Assembly: GCA_036272915.1 (NCBI GenBank)
Contig: DATAXV010000130.1
Coordinates: forward strand, 1-24,532
DNA from: DATAXV01 sp036272915
Lineage (GTDB): Bacteria > Chloroflexota > Dormibacteria > Dormibacterales > Dormibacteraceae
Length of the DNA: 24,532 bases
Direction: 5' to 3'
Part shown: positions 1 through 7,738 of the stretch, one piece after another
Position numbering within the stretch: the first letter of the stretch is position 1
Layout of the letters: every line of letters begins with the position of its first letter
Made by a program: the position numbers and the translations under genes
The notes under the pieces: generated by a model
Seen by the model: the letters and a program-made list of their open reading frames with translations, nothing else
Database searches by the model: none
Told to the model about the DNA's origin: nothing

Positions 1-115
1 CGTGAGTAGCCCTGTGTCAACCCGGAACGTCAGTTCGCATGGTCCGAACGGCGATGGTTGCGCGCAAGGAGGACGGGGCGTTCCGGCGTTTGGTGACGGT
101 TTGGAGACGGCACGT

Positions 116-478
116 TCAGGAGCCGCCAAGGAGTTCGTCAAGGGTGAGGATCTCGTCACAGCCAGGGCAGCAGCCTCCAGGCCCAAGTCGTGTGCAGAAG
201 AGATTGCAGTCGGAGCAGCGCTGCTCGCCGAGGTAGCGGGCCTCGCAGTCGGGGCATTGGTAGACGACGTGGGCACGGGAGGGCTTGCTCGGAGGCGGAG
301 AGAGCTCGCGTTCGAGCTGGGCCTGAGTGTGACGGCGTCGGAAGGCGACCATGCGGTGGCGATGGGAGCAGTAAGTGGCGCGCGGCGAGGAGAGAGGTTC
401 TCCGCAGATGGGACAGGAGCGTGGATCCAGGGCCTGGTCGGCAAGCGTCACGAGAGCGTCACGAGACGGGATATGCAC
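116..478 (-). CDS. Small zinc-ribbon protein, IS-associated passenger
   Basis: 120 residues with three cysteine clusters that should each bind zinc. The first is C22-x2-C25 with C37 and H41, followed by a basic stretch (FRRRH). The second is C75-x2-C78 with C88-x2-C91, and the third is C95 with C104-x2-C107. The start is GTG at 478, with GGAGG about 11 bases upstream. It lies 30 bases downstream of the transposase on the same strand, so it is probably co-transcribed. I know of no assigned function. The basic, Cys-rich build suggests nucleic-acid or protein contact, and location suggests a transposition accessory or a passenger gene. That role is inference; the zinc-binding pattern is seen directly. 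Confidence 0.7.
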   Translation of the reverse strand: MHIPSRDALVTLADQALDPRSCPICGEPLSSPRATYCSHRHRMVAFRRRHTQAQLERELSPPPSKPSRAHVVYQCPDCEARYLGEQRCSDCNLFCTRLGPGGCCPGCDEILTLDELLGGS

Positions 479-508
479 GGGAGCGTTGTCCTCCGTCGGG
501 CAAGGGAT

Positions 509-1750
509 TCAGGCGGCCTGCTGGAGGCCCTGCAGCGCGCGGTGCTGGGCAGGGTCATAGGGGACGCCTTGCTGCCAGCAGTGCCAGATGACGAAGAGCC
601 ATGCGCGGGCGAGGATGCGGACGGCGTGAGGGTGGTCGTGACCGCGGTTGATGGCCCGGGAGTAGAGGCTGGCGGCCCAGGGATTGGCCCGTCGGGAGTC
701 GGCGGCGAAGTCACAGATGGCGTCGCGGAGCTGTTTGTCGGCAGCCCAGCGGAAGCCGACCGAGCGATGCTTGCCCGACTGTCGGGTGCTGGGGGCGACG
801 CCGGCGAGGCAGGCCAATGCCTCAGGAGTGGGGAAGCGTGCGCGGCAGTCGCCGATCTCGGCGAGAAGTCGTGCGGCGCGGACGGTGCCGGAACGGGGCA
901 GGCTGGTGAAGATGTTGGCATCGGCGTGGAGGGCGAGTTGCTCGGCGATCTGTGCCTGGAGGGCGTCGATCTGCCCGCAGACGGCGCGGAGGGCAGCCAG
1001 GAAGGCGCGTGTGACGTGTGCCTCGGCAGCACCCTCGGCGCCACCGAGGCCTGCGGGAGCCTCGGTGAGGCGTGCGTGAATGGTGGCGGTGGTAGCTCGG
1101 CCGCAGTAGCCGACGCTGCTCAGCCAGGCGGCGAGGCGCTTTGGATTGAGCCAGTCAGCTCGTTGCTGGCAGTCGAAGCGCTCGAGGAAGCGGAGGCTGA
1201 TGGCGCTGTCGATGTCGGCGAACAGGCCGACCGCCCCAGGGAACACGCGCTGAAGGTGCGCTCGCAACTGATTGGCGAGTGCAACCCGATGAGAGACCAG
1301 GTCTTTGCGCGCTCGACAGGCAGCCCGCAGGGCGACGGTGGCTGGGCTATCGGGGACCAGAGGGCGCAGCCGGACATGGTCGGTGCGAAGCACGTCAGCG
1401 AGGACGAAGGCGTCGAAGCGGTCGTCCTTGTTGCCGGCGGACCCGTACCGAGAGCGCAAGTTCTTGAGCTGGTTAGGGCTGATGACGAAGACGGTGAGGT
1501 GGTCGGCGAGAAGAGCATCGACGACCGGACCATCGGGGCGCTCGATGGCGACCTCCTGAACGCCCGCCTTGGCCAGCCGGCGGACCAGATCGCGAATGCC
1601 GGCAGCGGTGTGAGTGACGGAGAAGCGCTCTCGTACCTGGCCGTCGGCATCGACGATGGCGATGACGTGATCATCACGAGCCCAATCGACGCCTGCGGTG
1701 AATCGGTCGCGGGGGGCAACGGACGGACTGTTCTGGGGCGCATGCTGCAT
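509..1750 (-). CDS. IS110-family transposase (DEDD RuvC-like recombinase)
   Basis: 413 residues, the normal IS110 length. The N-terminal RuvC-like domain shows the expected acidic set: D22 (GVDWARDDH), E70 (AIERPDG), and D110 with D113 (KDDRFDAF). The C-terminal Transposase_20-type domain, from about residue 300, holds GVAPSTRQSGKHR, the stretch that carries the catalytic serine in this family. A middle coiled-coil-like stretch (about 235-270) also fits. The start is ATG at 1750, with AGGAGG five bases upstream (1756-1761). Family members excise and insert through a circular intermediate, guided by a bridge RNA transcribed from a non-coding end of the element. The gene appears intact. Long open frames on the opposite strand are shadows of its GC-rich codons. 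Confidence 0.93.
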   Translation of the reverse strand: MQHAPQNSPSVAPRDRFTAGVDWARDDHVIAIVDADGQVRERFSVTHTAAGIRDLVRRLAKAGVQEVAIERPDGPVVDALLADHLTVFVISPNQLKNLRSRYGSAGNKDDRFDAFVLADVLRTDHVRLRPLVPDSPATVALRAACRARKDLVSHRVALANQLRAHLQRVFPGAVGLFADIDSAISLRFLERFDCQQRADWLNPKRLAAWLSSVGYCGRATTATIHARLTEAPAGLGGAEGAAEAHVTRAFLAALRAVCGQIDALQAQIAEQLALHADANIFTSLPRSGTVRAARLLAEIGDCRARFPTPEALACLAGVAPSTRQSGKHRSVGFRWAADKQLRDAICDFAADSRRANPWAASLYSRAINRGHDHPHAVRILARAWLFVIWHCWQQGVPYDPAQHRALQGLQQAA

Positions 1751-1761
1751 ATCAGCCTCCT

Positions 1762-2007
1762 CGCTGCTGGACCCAGTGGGGAGGCCCCCTCATTGCGGTG
1801 CCAGGACGCGGCTGCCATGTCGCTCACTGTTCGGCGCTCGGAGGCGCTCAGTCCTGTCGACGGTCGGCGCGTCCGGGGCAACCACCGGGCCTCGCAGAAC
1901 TCACGATGGACGTCCAAGCGTCGAGCGAGCAGGGCGATGGCCCGGCGGCACCTCGGGGGCATCGGCAGCATCTCCAATCTCGCTGCCGACACTCACAAGG
2001 TGCACCA
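1762..2007 (-). other. IS110 leader / host junction; possible bridge-RNA region
   Basis: This is a non-coding stretch between the transposase ribosome-binding site and the ABC transporter start. Read on the minus strand it is rich in hairpin-forming sequence. It holds an 8-bp-arm hairpin (1962-1989), a 10-base palindrome TGGACGTCCA (1907-1916), and GGGC-CATC-GCCC. IS110-group elements encode their bridge RNA between the left end and the transposase, which corresponds to this stretch. I cannot show guide loops or mark where the element stops and host DNA begins, so the RNA assignment is inference. Confidence 0.3.
1962..1989. repeat. Perfect inverted repeat, 8-bp arms, 12-base loop
   Basis: TCGGCAGC (1962-1969) and GCTGCCGA (1982-1989) are exact reverse complements separated by ATCTCCAATCTC. 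The hairpin ends 18 bases before the ABC transporter start. It could be part of the IS110 bridge RNA, an IS end structure, or a terminator-like insulator in front of the ABC gene. Confidence 0.5.
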
Positions 2008-3786
2008 GTGAGCCAGCCCTCGACCATGCGGCAGCTCCTGGGCATGGCCCGCTACCGGCCCTGGATCTACACCCTGCACGGCAGCCTCTGGGCGCTCTTC
2101 AACCTCTCGGCGCTGCTGCCCGGGCTGATCGCCCTCGCCTTCTTCGACGCCATCACCGGCCAGGCCCGGGTGCCGGTCGGCGGTGCCGGGTTGGTGCTGC
2201 TGCTGGTCCTGCTCGCCGCCGGCCGCTCGGCCCTGTGGCTGGCCGGGGGTTTCGTCGAGATCACGATGCGCTTCGCCGTCAGCGGGCTCCTACGGCGGAA
2301 TCTGCTGGGCCGGATGCTGGAGCTGCCCGGGGCGAGGGCGCTGCCCTACTCCATCGGCGAGACCATCAGCCGCTTCCGCGACGACGCCCACCTGGCCGAG
2401 GACACCGTGGACTGGATCGACGACGTCGCCGGCCAGGGTCTGATCGCGGTGGGCGCGCTGGTGGTGATGCTGCGCATCGACGCGCCGGCCACGCTGGTGG
2501 CGGTGGCGCCGGTCGCCGTCGTCGTCATCATCGGCCGGCGGGCCAGCAACGCCCTCGGGCGCTACCGGGAGGCCAGCAGCCGCGCCACCAGCCGGGTCAC
2601 GGGAGCGATCGGCGACACGCTGTCCGCAGTGCAGACCGTGCAGGCGGCGGGCGCCGAGGACCGTGCGGTCGCCCGCTTCCGCCGTCTCAACGGAGAGCGG
2701 CGCCGGGCCATGCTGATCGATCGCGTCACCACCCAGGCGCTGAACGCGGTGACGTCGAACACGGTCAGCGTCGGCTCCGGCCTGATCATGCTGGTCGCGG
2801 CCGGGGCCATGCGCTCGGGGGCTCTGACCGTCGGCGACTTCGTCCTCTTCACCTCGTATCTGGGCTACATCGCCGACTTCACCGGCGGCGTCGGAGCGTT
2901 CTTCGCCCAGTACCGCCAGGTCGGCGTCGCCTTCACGCGGATGCACTCCCTGATCGGCGGCAGGCCGGAGGCGATGGTCGAGCCGGTGTCGCTGAACCTG
3001 CGCGGCGACCTCCCCGGGCAGCCGGCCTCCCCGTCGAGAGAGCGGCTTTCGCAGCTGGAGGCGAGGGGGCTGACCTACCGCCATCCTGGCTCGGGCCGCG
3101 GTGTCGAGGGGGTCGACCTGCGGCTCCCGCGGGGTTCGCTGACGGTGGTGACGGGGCGGATCGGCGCGGGCAAGACGACGCTGCTCCGAGCTCTGCTCGG
3201 ACTGCTCCCGGCCGAGGCCGGGGAGGTCCGGTGGAACGGCGTCCTGGTCGAGGACCCAGGGTCGTACCTGGTGCCACCCCGCGCCGCCTACACCGCCCAG
3301 GTGCCCCGCCTCTTCAGCGAGACGCTGCAGGACAACCTCCTGCTCGGGCGAGCGCTGGATCCGGCCGCGCTCCAGACCGCCATCCGCGGGGCGGTCCTCG
3401 AGGACGACGTGGAGACCCTGGAGGCAGGCCTCCAGACCCGTGTCGGAACGGGCGGCGTCAAGCTCTCGGGCGGGCAGATCCAGCGTGTGGCGGCCGCCCG
3501 GATGCTGGTGCGCGAAGCCGAGCTGCTGGTCATCGACGACCTCTCCAGCGCCCTCGACGTCGAGACCGAGGGGCGGCTCTGGGAGCGGCTCTTCTCATCC
3601 GGAGGGACGACCTGCCTGGCGGTCTCCCACCGCCGTGCGGCGCTGCGTCGCGCCGACCACGTCGTCGTCCTCCGTGAGGGGCGGATCGAGGCCGAGGGCA
3701 GGCTCGACCGGCTGCTGCGCGAGAGCGACGAGATGCGCTCGCTCTGGCGGGAGGCCGACCACGACCCGCCGGGAGGAGAGGGATGA
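2008..3786 (+). CDS. ABC exporter half-transporter (fused membrane and ATPase domains)
   Basis: 592 residues. The N-terminal membrane domain (about 1-310) starts RYRPWIYTLHG and has several hydrophobic spans. The ATPase domain (about 345-570) has Walker A G383-RIGAGKTT, a Q-loop (YTAQVPRLF), signature LSGGQ (486-490), Walker B ending D510-D511, D-loop (SSALD) and H-loop H541. The start is GTG at 2008 with AAGG at 1997-2000; ATG 2026 is an alternative. The residue after Walker B, normally the catalytic glutamate, is aspartate (VIDD). This suggests a reduced-activity site that would pair with a complete one in a heterodimer. No second half-transporter follows, so a partner may lie elsewhere, perhaps upstream of the IS element. 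The substrate is unknown. The stop overlaps the next gene (ATGA). Confidence 0.9.
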   Translation: MSQPSTMRQLLGMARYRPWIYTLHGSLWALFNLSALLPGLIALAFFDAITGQARVPVGGAGLVLLLVLLAAGRSALWLAGGFVEITMRFAVSGLLRRNLLGRMLELPGARALPYSIGETISRFRDDAHLAEDTVDWIDDVAGQGLIAVGALVVMLRIDAPATLVAVAPVAVVVIIGRRASNALGRYREASSRATSRVTGAIGDTLSAVQTVQAAGAEDRAVARFRRLNGERRRAMLIDRVTTQALNAVTSNTVSVGSGLIMLVAAGAMRSGALTVGDFVLFTSYLGYIADFTGGVGAFFAQYRQVGVAFTRMHSLIGGRPEAMVEPVSLNLRGDLPGQPASPSRERLSQLEARGLTYRHPGSGRGVEGVDLRLPRGSLTVVTGRIGAGKTTLLRALLGLLPAEAGEVRWNGVLVEDPGSYLVPPRAAYTAQVPRLFSETLQDNLLLGRALDPAALQTAIRGAVLEDDVETLEAGLQTRVGTGGVKLSGGQIQRVAAARMLVREAELLVIDDLSSALDVETEGRLWERLFSSGGTTCLAVSHRRAALRRADHVVVLREGRIEAEGRLDRLLRESDEMRSLWREADHDPPGGEG

Positions 3787-4415
3787 CGGCCGGGCGCCGT
3801 CACATTCCCCTCGCCGGCGGTGCATCAGCGGGTGTGAGGACGAGAACGGCCCTGAGCATCGTCGCCTCCGGCCTCGGCCTGCTCTACGGCGCCTATCGCG
3901 GCTACTACGCGCTCGGCGCGACGGCGGGCATGATCGGCGTCCCCTCCTCGCGCCCGGAGTGGCTGCTGATCAACCGCGTCGGTGCCGCCGCGCTCCTGCT
4001 GGCGGCGCTGGTGCCGCTGATCGCCCTGCCCCTCTGGGAGCGCCGTCCGGCGCGGTGGGTTCTGCTCACGCTCTTCTCGATTGCCGCCGTCGGCCTGAGC
4101 ATGCACGCCCTGATCGACGAGACCCAGCGGCTGCTGGATCTGGCCGGGCTCGCCGGCCGCCTCCACATCAACCCCTATCGGTTCGGCGGCTGGCGGTCGG
4201 TGGACGTTCGCGCCGGCGACCTCCAGGACATCCTCCTCAACGAGCCCTGGTTCCTCATCGAGGGCCTCACCTGCGGCGCGCTGGTCCTCTCCGAGCTGGG
4301 CCGGCGCGTGATCCGGGTCCGGTGGCTCGCGGGAGCCGGGGCGGCGACGCTGGTCTGCACCGTCTTCGGTCTGCTCAGCGCCACCGGTGTGATCGGGAGC
4401 GCCGTCATTCTCTGA
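3783..4415 (+). CDS. Small polytopic membrane protein (unknown function)
   Basis: 210 residues with about five hydrophobic segments: near 20-42, 66-86, 90-112, a weaker one near 155-175, and 183-208. It begins by ATGA overlap with the ABC transporter stop, with GGGAGGAGAGGG just upstream. Translation is therefore probably coupled, and the protein may work with the transporter. The build resembles small uncharacterised actinobacterial membrane proteins of the DUF3995 type, but I cannot confirm that. No catalytic motif is visible. Confidence 0.75.
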   Translation: MTAGRRHIPLAGGASAGVRTRTALSIVASGLGLLYGAYRGYYALGATAGMIGVPSSRPEWLLINRVGAAALLLAALVPLIALPLWERRPARWVLLTLFSIAAVGLSMHALIDETQRLLDLAGLAGRLHINPYRFGGWRSVDVRAGDLQDILLNEPWFLIEGLTCGALVLSELGRRVIRVRWLAGAGAATLVCTVFGLLSATGVIGSAVIL

Positions 4416-4450
4416 GGCCCACCGCCGGGCGGGTACCGCAGACTGTCGGC

Positions 4451-4981
4451 ATGACCTGGACGGCACCGGATGCGCAGCGCCACGACCCGCCGCTGATCAC
4501 GGCGGGGGAGAGGCAGGCGCTGGATGCCTTCCTCGACTATCAGCGGGCGACCCTGCTCGGCAAGTGCGCCGGGCTGACCGCCGAGCAGCTGAAGACCCGA
4601 TCGGTCCCGCCGTCGACGCTGACGCTGCTGGGTCTGGTCCGGCACATGACCGGCGTCGAACGCTGGTGGATCCGCATCCACGGCGGCGGCGAGGACGTGC
4701 CGTTCTCTCCGTTCACGCCGGACGAGCCGGGGATCGACTTCGACGCCCTCGAGGAGGCCGACGCCGAGGCCGACCTGGAGGGGTACCGTCGCGAGGTGGA
4801 GGCGGCGCGCGAGGCGGTGCGCGGCCATGACCTGGCCGACACCGCGGCCGGTCGTGGGCTGGACGCGGGAACGGTCCGGGATCTTCGCTGGATCCTGATC
4901 CACATGATCGAGGAGTACGCCCGGCACAACGGGCACGCGGACCTGATCCGGGAGCGGATCGACGGCGTGAGGGGGGAGTAG
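4451..4981 (+). CDS. DinB-like (DUF664) four-helix-bundle protein
   Basis: 176 residues. The pattern ERQALDAFLDYQRATLL, then LGLVRHMTGVERWW, then WILIHMIEEYARHNGHADL is the signature of the DUF664 branch of the DinB/YfiT superfamily. Histidines near H67, H153 and H160 would form the metal site. Some relatives are thiol-dependent S-transferases, for example mycothiol- or bacillithiol-linked. Which reaction this one performs is not evident. The start is ATG 4451, 35 bases after the membrane protein stop and without a clear Shine-Dalgarno sequence. It may be read through from upstream or translated without a leader. It ends 14 bases from the convergent MarR gene. Confidence 0.85.
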   Translation: MTWTAPDAQRHDPPLITAGERQALDAFLDYQRATLLGKCAGLTAEQLKTRSVPPSTLTLLGLVRHMTGVERWWIRIHGGGEDVPFSPFTPDEPGIDFDALEEADAEADLEGYRREVEAAREAVRGHDLADTAAGRGLDAGTVRDLRWILIHMIEEYARHNGHADLIRERIDGVRGE

Positions 4982-4995
4982 GCCTCAGCCGTCGA

Positions 4996-5472
4996 TCACG
5001 TCCCCGGATCTCCGGCCGAATTCGCCTCGACCAGGGCGGCGACGCTCTTGGCGAAGCGATCGGTGAGCCGCGCCAGGATGGCTCGATCCTCGTCACTCCA
5101 GCCGGCGAACGCCTCCTCCAGGAAGCGCCGCCGGCCCCGGTTGATGGCCTCGACGACCCGGTGCCCCTCGGGTGTGACGGCTGCCGTCTTGATCCGGTGG
5201 TCGTGCACGGCCGAGGCGCGCCTGACCAGCCCCGCCCGCTCCAGGTGGGCCAGCGACCGGCTGACCTTGGGGTGGTTCTGCTCGAGCAACTCGGCGAGCT
5301 CGAGGACGCCGGTCGGGCCGCGCAGGTCGAGGAGGACCAGGTAGCGGCAGAGATCGACGTCGAGCGTGACCCCGCCGCGGTCGAGGAGAAGGGCGACGAA
5401 GCCGGGCCGCGAGACCCGCTCCAGCATCCCCAGCCATACGTCGTAGTAGTCGTCTGCGGCCATCCCGTTCAT
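4996..5472 (-). CDS. MarR-family transcriptional regulator
   Basis: 158 residues with a winged helix-turn-helix at about 50-110 (LELAELLEQNHPKVSRSLAHLERAGLVRR). A wing containing D-H-R (VHDHRIKTAAVTPEGHRV) follows, flanked by dimerisation helices; this is the normal MarR architecture and length. The start is ATG 5472, or ATG 5463 three codons in; neither has a good Shine-Dalgarno sequence. A much longer open frame extends upstream but runs antisense through the oxidoreductase and is not real. It is divergent from an MDR oxidoreductase, with two palindromic sites between them. One overlaps the start region of this gene, so autoregulation and control of the neighbour are likely. MarR proteins often respond to phenolic or quinone-like ligands, which would suit the neighbour. 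Confidence 0.9.
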   Translation of the reverse strand: MNGMAADDYYDVWLGMLERVSRPGFVALLLDRGGVTLDVDLCRYLVLLDLRGPTGVLELAELLEQNHPKVSRSLAHLERAGLVRRASAVHDHRIKTAAVTPEGHRVVEAINRGRRRFLEEAFAGWSDEDRAILARLTDRFAKSVAALVEANSAGDPGT

Positions 5473-5481
5473 TCTGCACGG
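5465..5481. promoter_or_regulatory. Putative MarR operator 1 (imperfect palindrome)
   Basis: CCGTTCA-TTC-TGCACGG has 7-base arms and a 3-base spacer, with one mismatch from the perfect copy at 5497-5513. It overlaps the ATG 5472 candidate start of the MarR gene, where binding would block its transcription. Confidence 0.65.
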
Positions 5482-5496
5482 AATTCTGCTACCATT

Positions 5497-5513
5497 CCGT
5501 TCAGATTGAACGG
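5497..5513. promoter_or_regulatory. Putative MarR operator 2 (perfect palindrome)
   Basis: CCGTTCA-GAT-TGAACGG is a perfect inverted repeat, and one more base pair (T/A) extends the arms to 8. Its centre is 32 bp from operator 1, about three helical turns, so dimers could bind the same DNA face. It lies 32 bases before the oxidoreductase start, where the transcription start would be expected. Confidence 0.75.
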
Positions 5514-5544
5514 ATCTAGCAAGGACGCAACCGGAGGTTCGACG

Positions 5545-6516
5545 ATGGGTGAGCAGAGGATGCACGCGGCGGTGCTGCACGGGATCGGGCAGGTGCCTCG
5601 CTACGAGGAGTTCCCGGCGCCGGCGGCGGGGGACGGCGAGGCGGTGGTCACGGTCGCCGCGGCGGCTTTGAAGCCGTTCGATCTGGGCTGGGCCAGGGGC
5701 GTCCACCACGCCAGCCCGACCACCTTTCCCCAGGTCGCCGGCGCCGACGGGGTGGGCCGGCTCGAGGACGGGACCAGGGTCGCCTTCTTCGCCCCCCAGC
5801 GACCCTACGGCGGCATGGCCGACCGGGCGCTGGTGCGCGAGGGCCTCTGGTTCGCCGTCCCCGAGGGTGTCGACGACGTGACCGCGGCGGCGGTGATGAA
5901 CCCGGGCGGCGCGGCCTGGAAGACGCTCTTCATGGAGGGCGAGCTGGCGCCTGGCCAGACCGTCCTGGTCCTCGGCGCCACCGGCACCTCGGGGCGTATC
6001 GCCGCCCAGCTGGCCTGCCGCCAGGGCGCCCGCGTGGTCGTCGCCGGCCGCAATCAGCGCGTGCTCGACGAGCTCGTGGCGGCGGGAGCCCCCGCCGCGA
6101 TCCGGGTCGACCGTCCGCGGGGAGAGCTGGTCGAGGCGATCCTGGCCGCCGCCCCCTACGACCTCATCGTCGACTACCTCTGGGGTCCTCCGGCCGAGGC
6201 CGTCCTCGCCGCCCTCCTCCGCCCCGAGGCTCAAGGCGCCGCCCCCCGGCGGACGCGGTACCTGCTGGTCGGGATGACCGCGGGCGAGGTCGCCGGCGTC
6301 CCCGCCATGGCGCTGCGCAACCCCCGCGTCGAGCTGTTCGGCAGCGGGACCCGGGGTCAGTCCTCACTGGAGAGCGCCGCCACCGGCTTCAACACCATCC
6401 TCGGCCACATCGCCGCCGGCGAGATCGCGCTCGCCGTCGACGCCGTGCCACTGGCCGACATCGAGAGCGTCTGGCCGCTCGCGGGCAGCGATCGGAGGAC
6501 GGTCTTCGTTCCCTGA
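5545..6516 (+). CDS. MDR-family NAD(P)H oxidoreductase (quinone reductase-like)
   Basis: 323 residues of the zinc-free branch of the medium-chain dehydrogenase/reductase superfamily. A GroES-like N-terminal half is followed by a Rossmann domain with G144-ATGTSG150. It lacks the structural-zinc cysteine cluster and the catalytic zinc ligands of alcohol dehydrogenases, as expected for quinone oxidoreductases (QOR/Qor-like). The start is ATG 5545 with CGGAGG seven bases upstream. It is divergent from and probably repressed by the adjacent MarR protein through the paired operators. The electron acceptor cannot be told from the sequence. It ends in a strong hairpin shared with the convergent operon. 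Confidence 0.88.
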   Translation: MGEQRMHAAVLHGIGQVPRYEEFPAPAAGDGEAVVTVAAAALKPFDLGWARGVHHASPTTFPQVAGADGVGRLEDGTRVAFFAPQRPYGGMADRALVREGLWFAVPEGVDDVTAAAVMNPGGAAWKTLFMEGELAPGQTVLVLGATGTSGRIAAQLACRQGARVVVAGRNQRVLDELVAAGAPAAIRVDRPRGELVEAILAAAPYDLIVDYLWGPPAEAVLAALLRPEAQGAAPRRTRYLLVGMTAGEVAGVPAMALRNPRVELFGSGTRGQSSLESAATGFNTILGHIAAGEIALAVDAVPLADIESVWPLAGSDRRTVFVP

Positions 6517-6522
6517 GGCGGG

Positions 6523-6550
6523 CGCGGGCCGGTCCTGAGGCCGGCCCGCG
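6523..6550. terminator. Bidirectional hairpin terminator
   Basis: CGCGGGCCGG (6523-6532) and CCGGCCCGCG (6541-6550) form a 10-bp GC stem with an 8-base loop. It lies between the convergent stop codons at 6516 and 6557. No T-tract follows on either strand, as is common in high-GC genomes. Confidence 0.7.
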
Positions 6551-6556
6551 TCCGCC

Positions 6557-7738
6557 TCAGCTCGCGGGCGCCCGGGAGTCCCAGGTGTCGACGGCGTATC
6601 TCCGGATCCGCTTCTCGGCGACGGGGAAGCCGAGCCCCGGCCGTTGGGGGACGGGGATGGTCCCGTCCTTCTGGATGTCGAAGGTGGGGTCGACCAGGTC
6701 CTCGGCGTAGAAGAGCCGGGCCGGCGACATGTCGGCGGGCAGGGTGAAGCCGGGAAGCGAGGCCAGGGCCAGGTTGACGCCACGGCCGATGCCGGTCTCG
6801 AACATCCCCCCGCACCAGACCGGGACGTCCCGCTCCCGGCAGTCATCGTGGACGGCCATGGCGCGCAGTGGCCCGGCCAGGCGGGGCGGCTTGACGTTGA
6901 CGATGCGGCCGGCCCCGATCCGGAGCGCGGCCCGGGTGATGCCGGGCGTGGTCGCGCTCTCGTCGAGGCAGATCCGGGTGCGGAGCCGCGCCTGCAGATC
7001 GGCGAGCTCGGACAGCGCGTCCCCGGCGAAGGGCTGCTCCAGCATCAGCAGCCCGAGGTCGTCGATGGCGGCGAACTCGTCGCCGCCGGGCTCGTAGCCG
7101 GTGTTGGCGTCGGCCATCAGGGGCACGCCCGGGAAGGCGGCGGCGACCGCCCGGAGGACGTCCATGTCCCAGCCGGGCATGATCTTCACCTTGATCCGCA
7201 TGAAGCCCTGGGCGAGGCGGTTCTCGATCTCCCTCATCAGGGCGGGCAGGCCCTCCTCGATGCCGAAGCTCTCGCCGGTGAGGATCGCCGTCTGCTCCCC
7301 GCCGAAGAGCTCGGCGAGAGGCCGGCCCAGGCGCTCCGACGCGATCGTCCAGGCGCAGCACTCGAGCGCGTGCCGGGCCAGGTGGTAGCCCTGGTACGAG
7401 TCCCAGGCGAGGGCGAAGTCGGCCGGCCCGGGGAAGGTCCGGCCCAGGACCAGGGGTACGAGCAGCTCGGTCAGCGCGTACCAGGTCGACCGCTCGGTGT
7501 CGGCGGTGTAGGTGGGGAGGGACCCCGCCGGCGCCTCGCCCCAGCCGACCACGCCGTCTGTGTCCTCGGCCCTGACGATCGTCGTACGCCGGCTGGTGGT
7601 GTTGCCGTGGGCGGTCCGGAAGGCCATGATCAACGGCAGCTCGACGCTGTACACGGTCACCCTGGCCAGGCGGATCGGCACCTCCGGGTGCCGCCGCGGA
7701 GCGGTGGCCGGCACCGGTCCGGCGCCGGTCTCAGACAC
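6557..7738 (-). CDS. Enolase-superfamily enzyme, OSBS / N-acylamino acid racemase-like (MenC type 2)
   Basis: 393 residues of the muconate-lactonising subgroup. After an N-terminal capping domain, the barrel carries the K-x-K pair K183/K185 (RIKVKI). Metal ligands are D210 (ADANTGY), E234 (LEQPF) and D259 (LDES), and the opposite base is K283 (NVKPPRLAG). The late GGMFETGIGRG motif is typical of the o-succinylbenzoate synthase / N-succinylamino acid racemase family. No menaquinone genes are nearby and all neighbours are nitrogen-catabolic, so a racemase role on an N-acylated amino acid is the better guess. The start is GTG 7738 with GAGGAGG six bases upstream; it overlaps the end of the amidase gene by 8 bases. 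It is the last gene of the operon, before a hairpin terminator. Confidence 0.87.
   Translation of the reverse strand: MSETGAGPVPATAPRRHPEVPIRLARVTVYSVELPLIMAFRTAHGNTTSRRTTIVRAEDTDGVVGWGEAPAGSLPTYTADTERSTWYALTELLVPLVLGRTFPGPADFALAWDSYQGYHLARHALECCAWTIASERLGRPLAELFGGEQTAILTGESFGIEEGLPALMREIENRLAQGFMRIKVKIMPGWDMDVLRAVAAAFPGVPLMADANTGYEPGGDEFAAIDDLGLLMLEQPFAGDALSELADLQARLRTRICLDESATTPGITRAALRIGAGRIVNVKPPRLAGPLRAMAVHDDCRERDVPVWCGGMFETGIGRGVNLALASLPGFTLPADMSPARLFYAEDLVDPTFDIQKDGTIPVPQRPGLGFPVAEKRIRRYAVDTWDSRAPAS

Larger units (their letters stand above)
116..1761 (-). mobile_element. IS110-family insertion element (coding core; ends not resolved)
   Basis: Two same-strand genes, a DEDD-type IS110 transposase followed 30 bases later by a small zinc-ribbon gene, form the recognisable core. 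IS110 elements lack the usual terminal inverted repeats and target duplications, and I found no repeat that fixes the ends. The true element probably extends into the leader on the right (1762 to about 2000) and may extend to or beyond base 1 on the left. The coordinates given cover only the two genes and the transposase ribosome-binding site. Confidence 0.75.

Noticed and set aside
2..2011. A 669-codon plus-strand open frame across the IS element
   Set aside because: It is antisense to the intact IS110 transposase and the zinc-ribbon gene. The translation is low-complexity Gly/Ala/Glu sequence without a family, a shadow of GC-rich codons.
5473..6234. N-terminal extension of the MarR regulator to 412 codons
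   Set aside because: The extra part is antisense to the oxidoreductase and crosses both operators. The MarR domain is complete from 5472.
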